The translations under genes were made by a program, and so were the position numbers. Of a DNA stretch of 64,000 nt, positions 56,926 through 64,000 are shown piece by piece. How positions within the stretch are numbered: the first letter of the stretch is position 1; each line of letters begins with the position of its first letter. Origin of the DNA: Cryptomeria japonica (taxonomy: Eukaryota > Streptophyta > Pinopsida > Cupressales > Cupressaceae). Where the stretch lies: assembly GCF_030272615.1 (NCBI RefSeq), contig NC_081411.1, positions 182,178,977-182,242,976 on the forward strand, read 5' to 3'. The notes under the pieces are model-generated. The model worked only from the letters and a program-made list of their open reading frames with translations, was not told the DNA's origin and made no database searches.

Positions 56926-58297
56926 GTTTAGCTATGCTACACTCAACAAATTGTATTTCAGACCTTCAACCAAATATACATCAACACATTTAGCATTGTC
57001 AAGAAGTGTAATAGAACCTTTACCTTTCATAGGACATGATGCATCATTACCAAATCTTACATAACCTCCATCATAATCTTCTAATTTAACAAACTTGTGT
57101 TTATCACCTGTCATGTGATGTGAGCATCCACTATCTATGATCCAAGAATCATAATTATTTATGTGTGATATTAAGGTTTTTTTCATACCTTTCTTCATTC
57201 GATCCATCTTTGATAGCCACGTATGCAACTTCCTCTACCTCAGTCACATTAGATTTATCATCATTGGATTCCTCATCAGCTACTAGGCATGTCTTTCTAT
57301 CTCTCCTTCTGAATTCTCAGTGCCCTCTGTATTGGTTGTCTTTTTGTCTGTCATCTCGGTATTCTCTCTTTTCATCATCTTTGTCAAGACAGTTAGAAGC
57401 CATATGTCCAATCTTATCATACTTAAAACATTTTAAAGGTAACTTCCCTTTATACTTACCTTTGCCCCTCGGTAACTTTCTGGCCAATAATGCTTCAAAC
57501 TCTTCTTGCTTTCTGATTTCCTCATATAGTTTGTGTACTTCTTCCATGTTTTTTCAAAATCTCTCACTTGCTCCATCGTGATTTCCTTCAGCATACTTAT
57601 ACATTCTATCATTGTAATCTTCAGATTCACTGAGATGAAAAGAACTGAAAGCAGATTCAACTTTGTTTACCGAAGACCCACTGTTATCAAAATTACTTAA
57701 CTCAAAAGCATGTAGCTTACCGATAGTAGCATCCAAAGAGACTGGCATGTTTGGTACATACCTTAATTCATTAATTGCAGAGACTCTAATGGCATAAGCA
57801 GGTAGAAGTGTTCTCAGCAACTTACTTGTTACATCCTTTTCTTCAATAGTTCCTCCCGCTCCTTTGATTTGATTGACAGTTTCCTTTAACCTTGTAATGT
57901 ATTGGATTATGTTCTCACCTTCATTCATTCTCATGGATTCAAGTTGTCCTCTTAGACTGTCTGCTTTTTCTCTTTGAACATGTTCATCTCCACCATACAC
58001 AGATGTAAGCTTATTCCACATTGATTTGGCATCATTACAACATTCTAGATCATTAAACTCTGAGTCGGTCAAAGCTGATGTTATCTCAATCATTGCTTGA
58101 ATATGTTCTTTCTTTGCCTTTATTTCTTCCATTGTCATAGGGTAGGTGCTAGGTGCAATGTAATCATTCTCAAGATAATATGTTACATATTCTCCAATTC
58201 CTAATAAGTGCAGCTTCATCCTTTTCTGCCATGTGGTGAAACTTGACTTGTTCAACTTTGGTGCATCCCTTTTATACATCTTCAGATCTTTCCTCAA
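56926..58297 (-). pseudogene. Z gag and protease
   Basis: Gag begins near ATG 58279 (MYKRDAPKLNKSSFTTWQKR), with WNKLTSVYGGDEHVQREKA and YITRLKETVNQIKGAGG of the UBN2-type capsid. After frame changes near 57550, a knuckle (CFKYDKIGHMASNC, about 57435-57395, second Cys replaced by Tyr) follows. The protease site WIIDSGCSHHMTGDK (about 57145-57105) is intact. Confidence 0.88.
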
Positions 58298-58327
58298 GTT
58301 CCTTTAAACTTTTCTTTCGAAGTCCAA

Positions 58328-58341
58328 GCTCATATACCAAT
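58328..58341 (-). other. Primer-binding site of Z
   Basis: On the minus strand ATTGGTATATGAGC, an iMet-type site with one or two mismatches, directly after the LTR. Confidence 0.8.
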
Positions 58342-59857
58342 TGTTAGTTAGATGAGGGGGGGGGTGAATCAGATAAACTCACAATTCAATAAACTCTGAT
58401 CAGATTCAACCTCGGTAGAACTTACTTGATATGCAACTATGACTGTAAATCATTCTAACTCATAAATAGATAAACTTAAAATATTAAATCACATTTGACA
58501 CCAGATTTAATGTGGAAACCCTAATAGGGAAAAACCACTGTGGGGTTTTGGACACACAAGAAAATATACTCTTCTAGAGTATGCTCGGTTAAAAGCAAAC
58601 CCTATTAAAGATTACATAAACACATTGCTAGATGTGACCCGGTTAAGGGATTTCCCTCAGATCTATCAGAATCTTGCACTTTGTTAGAAGTGACCTTGTC
58701 AAAGGATTTCAAACACTAAATTAGAATGTTACCTTCCTAGAGGATTTACAAATAAGACTGTTACATCCACTTGGTTAAGAGATTTCGTGTCACTTACAAA
58801 AATAAATAACAGTAATAAAATATATCTGCAACTTCACATCTGAAATGTTATAGCAGATTCTATGTGCTCAAGATAATCTTGTCATAAGACTTATCTTTCT
58901 CCTTGTTGGGCTTCTGACTCAGTTCTTTAATCAGATCTTCAATCTTCTATATTCGGTTATCACTTATGTAGCATCACTATGCTTCTATTTGCCTGCATTC
59001 TTTGTTCATCAACTTCTCTTTATTTATAAGCAATTCCTAACTGCTTAATCTCCTCAATCACATTTCCCATGATTAATCTTAGCCATCAGATCTTAAAACT
59101 TGACTAGGTACATTGAATCCTTCAATCTAAAAAATGTTTTATCTTGCCTTGAAACTGGTATTCCTTCCTTGGTACTTGTGCTCAGTTAGGACCATTCAAT
59201 TTGTGTTGTAGATCTAACTATTGAATTCTCATTGTCATTGATCCTTAACAAACTTCTTGCATGACATTCCAATCTTCTATCAATCTCCAGCTCATCGGCA
59301 TCCTTCATTTTATAATGTATTCACTCATTCAATGCATTCTATTACCGCTCAGTTGATACTCGGTTAGTTCTGAACTTTACTCAGTAGACATTCTCTTCTC
59401 GGCGACTTTTTCTCTCTTTAACGGACGTTGATAACCTTGGAGTTTACCGACTAGCTTGCTGCTCGGTAAAATAGAATAGTATCAAACCTTTACTCATTCT
59501 ATTGCATGAAATCTTTTCTCCTTCTTGTTCATTCTTTGAATACACATATATAGGATATTAAAACAATCAAACTCTCATAATCTCATCATTGTCTAACTCG
59601 GTAATAGTTTCCCATTGAATAACTTATTACTCCCCTTCATTTTCACATTCTTTCAGTGTCATTTACCGACATCTTTATACTCATCAAAACATAGTTTTTC
59701 AGATATGGCAACATCATACTAAATTAAAAAATTAATTGCTTGACATCAATGACAAAATAATAATATGAAGACAGTAATCATCCTTTGTCAATTATATCAT
59801 TCATCTCCAACAACCTTCTCAATATCATCAACCAACAAACTTATTGTAATGCCAACA
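58342..59857 (-). repeat. 5' LTR of Z
   Basis: Partner of 52275-53791. A run of nine G near 58355 on the plus strand is part of the GATTCACCCCCC box common to these LTRs. Confidence 0.9.
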
Positions 59858-59862
59858 CATAG

Positions 59863-60351
59863 ACATCATTCAAGATTCAAGGAAGGTTTGAAGAAGGAAA
59901 ATCATATCTTAACCGGTACTGAATCCAACATATGAAGATCCTATTTTGAGCAGTACATTATCATTGGATTTAACCATCCAATTGTAGTCAGTGTGACTCC
60001 CATTTTGTGATTGAGTAGTGAGCTCTAGGCAGTTGGCCTTTCTGCATGCGCAGACTCCATATTGTACACACATACTATCTGTAGTAGTACCATCTGATTG
60101 TGGGTAAGGTTTCCCACCATGGTTTTTCCACTTACGGGGTTTCCACGTACACATATCTGTGTTATGTGTTGTTTGTCTTTCTATTTCATGCATTAAACTT
60201 TACTGGTACTACAATTAACTGTTAAGACTGTCTACCGGCATAAAGTTTGGTTTATCGATATTATGTATTAAGTTTGGTTAAGTTATATTTGGTTTGAAAT
60301 TCTTTGACAACTAATTCACCCCCCCCTCTCAATTGTCTCCGGGACCTAACA
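59863..60351 (+). repeat. Right LTR of X, second part
   Basis: Continues from 52274 and ends GGGACCTAACA before the Y integrase resumes. Confidence 0.9.
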
Positions 60352-60356
60352 AAAAT

Positions 60357-60916
60357 CAGAAGCTTTTGGGAAATTCAAATTATTCAAGGCACTTGTAGAG
60401 AATGAAACTGGTAAGAAAATCAAATGTTTAAGATCAGATCAAGGGTATGAATTTACATCTAAGGAGTTCAATACATTTTGTGAAGTGAATGGAATTATAA
60501 GACAACTATTAGCACCCTGGACACCTCAGCAAAATGGAGTTTTGGAAAGGAAGAATAGAATTATTCTAGATGCAGCTAGAAGCATGATATCAAAAGAAAA
60601 TCTACCTCATGTATATTGGAGAGAAGCAGTGAATACATCAGTTTACACTTTTAATAGAGTTCACATTAAAGGTGAAACTGATGAGACACCCTATGAATTA
60701 TGGTTTAGTGATATTCCTACTCTTAAGTACTTCAGAATATTTGGAAGCAAATGTTACATTCAAAGAGATGAGTATATTGGCAAGTTTGATCCTAAAAGTG
60801 ATGAAGGAAAATTTCTTGGGTATTCATCTAAAAGCAAAGCATATAGATATTTTAATAGCAAATTGCAAAAAATCATTGAAAGTGCAAATGTGAAGATTGA
60901 TGAACACTTTAGATGA
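60357..60916 (+). pseudogene. Y integrase C-half
   Basis: Rejoined to 50065, the frame reads FLREK then SEAFGKFKLFKALVENE, CLRSDQGYEFTSKEF (second catalytic Asp), WTPQQNGVLERKNRIILDAA (catalytic Glu), and the copia C-terminal FGSKCYIQRDE and GYSSKSKAYRYFN. A TGA at 60914 ends this open stretch. Confidence 0.9.
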
Positions 60917-62700
60917 AATTCAAGGTTTATGGATTCTAAACCAGCAGTTGAGATAATCACTAATGAGCCTATACAGAATGCACCGGTACAGAATGTTGAT
61001 CTAGTCACACCGGCATCATCAGAGAATTCCACAGTGACCGAAGAACAACAACAAGTGAACACACCCAGGTCTATTAGATTGAATCACTCTTAAAGTCAGA
61101 TAATTGGGAATAAATATGAAGGAGTAATGACTAGAGGAAGACTGGAAAATGAAGAGGTATGTTTAATTTCTCAAATTGAACCATCATTTGTTAATGAGAC
61201 ATGTGAAGATAAACATTGGATTAAGGCTATGAAAGATGAATTAGAACAAACTGAAAAGAATAATACATGGACATTGGTTCTCTGACCTAAAAATAAAAAT
61301 ATAATTGGAACTAAATAGGTATTCAGAAATAAACTTAATGAAGATGGTAAGGTAATCAGAAATAAAGCAAGATTAGTGTGTAAGGGATATTCACAGAAAG
61401 AAGGAATTGATTACAATGAAACCTTTGCACTAGGAGCTAGAATTCAGGTAGTCAAATTATTTCTTGCATTTGCAACACACAAGAATTATAAAGTTTATCA
61501 AATGGATGTTAAATGTGCATTTCTAAATGGTGATCTTGAAGAGGAAGTTTACATTGAACAACCTGATGGATTTTCATTGACAAATGATAAAGATATGGTT
61601 TGCAGGTTAAGGAAAGCTTTATATGGATTGAAGCAAGCTCCTAGAGCTTGATATGCTAGATTGGATAAATATATTATGAAACTTGGTTACACCAAAGGTA
61701 ATGCTGACAACAACTTAAATTTCAAAGTGACTAATGAAGATATTTTGGTTATCGAATTTTTTGTTGATGACATCATTTTTGGAGGAGAAGATGGATTGTG
61801 TAAAGACTTTTCTAACAAAATGCAAGAATAATTTGAAATGTCTATGATTGGGGAGATAAAATTATTTTTAGGATTGCAGATTTCACAAACTGATAAAGGT
61901 ATATTCTTATGTCAATCAAAGTACTTGAAGGAATTACTGAAGAAATTTGATATGGAAAACTCTAAATCGGTAAGTACTCCTATGACAACAACTGATAAAT
62001 TATCATTCAAGGATGATTTAGCTCCTGTTAATCTGACAAGATACAAATCCATGATTGGAGGTTTACTATATTTGAGACAAACAAGACCTGATATAATGAA
62101 TGCAGTATGTATTATTTCAAGATTTCAGAGTAATCCTAGAGAAAATCATGAATCAGCAGTGAAAAGGATTTTCCAGTATTTACAAGGCACAACAAATCTT
62201 GGTTTATGGTATCCTAAAGAAGAAAATTTTGAGTTATGTGCATACACCGATGCTAATTGGGCAGGAGATGTAGATGACAGAAAGAGAACCACCGGCGGGG
62301 CATTCTTTCTTGGTACCAGATTGATTTCATGGTTGAGCAAGAAACAAAGTTATACATCATTATCAACAACAGAATCAGAATATGTTGCAGCAGCAACTAA
62401 TTGTACTCAGGCATTATGGATTAAGAAAATGTTGAAGGACATAAAGGTAAATTGCAATGAACCTATAATCATTAACTATGATAATATGGAAGCAATTGAT
62501 ATATCTAAGAATTTGGTATTTCACTCTAAAACTAAACATGTTTCTATCAAGTACAATTTTCTGAAAGAAAATGTTGAAGCAAAAGAAGTGAAATTGGTTT
62601 ATGTGAATACTAAAGAGTAGATTGCAGACATTTTTACTAAGCCTTTGCCTAAGGAAACTTTTGAATATCTCAGAGAGTAGCTTGGGGTTATAACCTCACC
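60917..62700 (+). pseudogene. Y reverse transcriptase and RNase H
   Basis: RT landmarks: NNTWTLVL, VCKGYSQKEGIDYNETFA, VYQMDVKCAFLNGDLEEEVY, ALYGLKQAPRA, and FFVDDIIFGGED near 61765. RNase H: CAYTDANWAGDVDDRKRTTG (62238-62297), STTESEYVAAATNC, YDNMEAIDISKN and DIFTKPLPKETFEYL. Stops lie at about 61092, 61284, 61316, 61649, 61829, 62618 and 62678; the TGA after QAPRA replaces a conserved tryptophan. A long stretch, 61838-62620, is still open. Confidence 0.9.
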
Positions 62701-63065
62701 GGTAGAGACTTAGACAGTTGATGCTTGGCATCAAACCGACAGAATTTCCAGAGAAACCTTTCCTCAACTTTGATGGAGGAGAGCTACTTCTTAAGGGAAG
62801 TAGTTGGATAAATTGGTATTTGTAATTGGTTCTATTAACTGGTTGTATTTGGTATTTATATTACTTTTTCATTTGATGTCAAAGGAGGAGAGATATCTAT
62901 GGAAAAACACATTATTCTTTGGGGTAGAGACTTTTACTCTTTGCATTTTAATTTCTGATATTGATCAATTTTGGAGATTGTTGGTTTAAGGTTTATTGGC
63001 ATTTCTGCTTTGGCACTTAGATGGTTTTTCTATCTTGTGTTGCCATCAATGCCAAAGGGGGATAT
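62701..63065 (+). other. Y 3' untranslated region with purine tracts
   Basis: Non-coding stretch with repeated AAAGGAGGAGA/AAAGGGGGATA tracts; the one at 63052-63065 primes plus-strand synthesis at the LTR boundary. Confidence 0.8.
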
Positions 63066-64000
63066 TGTTGGTATTATGGATATGTTGCTTGGTTTTGTCA
63101 TTGATGTCAATACTTATCAACACTTATCCTTCTGGTTATGTTCACCGGCAAGTTCAGTGACTTATGCACAGTCACTGGTATTTGGTTCACCGACAAGTTA
63201 TATTGTTCACCAGAACTGAGGATAACTTGTTATCATCTAGAGATCACTCAGTTATGTCAAAGACATTGTTTGGCCACTTGGTTTTGGAGATTTATTTATT
63301 GATCTAATCGGGTTGACATATTTTTTGTTACTAACAAATTGGTCTAGGTTATGGACCGACATGCATTATCTATTTGAGATCAGCATGACACGTTATGGAG
63401 AGAGTTTAAACAATTAACATTGTTGTTGAGCTGATATGATGCATCACATCTTGACTTGTTGTAATTGATTTTTATTGTAATATTCTTAGTGAGGCGACCT
63501 ACACATGTGGTCTTAGGTTTTGGTATATATGTAAGATCTCTATTGTGAGATTAATATGGTATGGGTATGGTATGTAATAAGGTATTGTAAGGTTGTGATA
63601 TTTAGTATATGTGAGCATAAGTTGAGCTACTCACACAGTCATCATTTGAAGGTTCAAGGATGGTTTGACGAAGACAATAAAAAATTAACTGGTATTGAAT
63701 CTAGCATTAGAGATGCCACTTTAAGAAGTACATTATCATTTGATTTAATCATCCATTTTGTAGTCAGTGTGACTCCCATTTTGTGATTGAGTAGTGAGCT
63801 CTAGGCAGTTGGCCTTTCTGCATGTGCAGACACCATTTCTAAACACATACTATATGCAGTAGTATCACTTGATTGTGGGTAAGCCTTCCCACCGTGGTTT
63901 TTTCCCTTACAGGGTTTCCACGTACAAATCTCTATTTTATGTGTTTTGGATATTGTCTCTCTTTTTGTTTCATGCATTATGCTTCACCGGTACTATTATT
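63066..64000 (+). repeat. 3' LTR of Y, cut by the window edge
   Basis: TGTTGGTATTATGG onward, aligning with 31451-32385 base for base in length; TATATAT box at 63524-63530. The last 139 bp or so lie outside the window. Confidence 0.92.

Larger units (their letters stand above)
52275..59857 (-). mobile_element. Copia element Z, complete structure, minus strand
   Basis: LTRs 52275-53791 and 58342-59857 (1,517 and 1,516 bp), target duplication CATAG (52270-52274, 59858-59862). On the minus strand the order is LTR, primer site (58328-58341), gag, protease, integrase, RT, RNase H, purine tract (53792-53806), LTR. It is the youngest insertion in the nest. The ORFs are interrupted by several stops, so it is not obviously active. 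Confidence 0.93.
50066..60351 (+). mobile_element. Copia element X, internally deleted, with Z nested in its right LTR
   Basis: LTR 50066-51200, only 517 bp of internal sequence, then a second LTR from 51718 to 60351 interrupted by Z (52275-59857). Target duplication GAAAT (50061-50065) / AAAAT (60352-60356). The LTRs belong to the same family as those of Y. The internal remnant encodes the RNase H C-terminus, so primer site, gag and most of pol were lost. Confidence 0.9.
31451..64000 (+). mobile_element. Copia element Y, split by nested insertions, 3' end beyond window
   Basis: 5' LTR 31451-32524, primer site 32525-32540, gag 32579-33406, continuation 49112-50065 (knuckle, protease, integrase N-half), continuation 60357-62700 (integrase, RT, RNase H), purine tract 63052-63065, 3' LTR from 63066 to the window edge. 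The reading frame rejoins cleanly when insertions W and X and one copy of each target duplication are left out. It is of Ty1/copia type (order PR-IN-RT-RH). Several stops remain in each part. Confidence 0.93.

Noticed and set aside
1-64000. tRNA, rRNA, CRISPR arrays or bacterial-type operons
   Set aside because: None were seen. Introns, LTR elements and DUF26 show plant nuclear DNA; the iMet-like strings are primer-binding sites, not tRNA genes.

Overview
The window looks like transposon-rich intergenic DNA from a large seed-plant nuclear genome. My best guess is a conifer or other gymnosperm: there is one isolated Gnk2/DUF26 gene, very low host-gene density, and a deep stack of old nested LTR retrotransposons primed from tRNA-iMet-type sites. 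The species cannot be read from the sequence. Only one likely host gene is visible (1268-2041, minus). Almost everything else is mobile DNA, and nearly every element coding region carries stops or frameshifts.

Layout. 1-1270: minus-strand Ty3/gypsy reverse transcriptase fragment abutting the 3' end of the Gnk2/DUF26 gene. 2200-5285: AT-rich DNA with a diverged tandem repeat and a probable solo LTR. 5286-10862: degenerate Ty3/gypsy element 'U', followed by a second leader and gag start. 10863-11987: pieces of a copia LTR and a minus-strand gypsy LTR. About 12020-22130: element 'T', a roughly 10 kb two-gene DNA transposon. It has GGGCCC palindromes near both ends, a multi-exon plus-strand gene with tandemly duplicated 66-nt exons, and a convergent spliced DDE-type transposase of an unusual family. 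23290-24881: copia 3' LTR. 24882-30957: minus-strand element 'V', with an LTR, a gag-like zinc-knuckle ORF and a long non-pol gene. 30958-31450: gypsy gag scrap.

31451 to the window end is one old copia element 'Y', whose 3' LTR runs off the window. Two insertions split it. The first is giant gypsy element 'W' (33412-49106), which sits in Y's gag zinc knuckle with a perfect AACTG duplication. The second is copia element 'X' (50066-60351), in Y's integrase with duplication GAAAT/AAAAT. X's right LTR is itself split by minus-strand copia element 'Z' (52275-59857, duplication CATAG). The order of insertion is therefore Y first, then W and X independently, then Z.

Two things stand out. W has two 4,750-bp LTRs, and each carries, upstream of the LTR promoter, the same 1,036-codon reading frame. 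In the genomic RNA this frame would lie at the 3' end, in U3, the position of nef or sag in animal retroviruses. T encodes a transposase with MDFAKNY, WSDN and HGKGxxDG motifs that I otherwise associate with uncharacterised animal proteins, together with a partner gene I do not recognise. W also has a plant/archaeal-type RNase H placed before its reverse transcriptase, while the native RNase H has lost its first catalytic aspartate.
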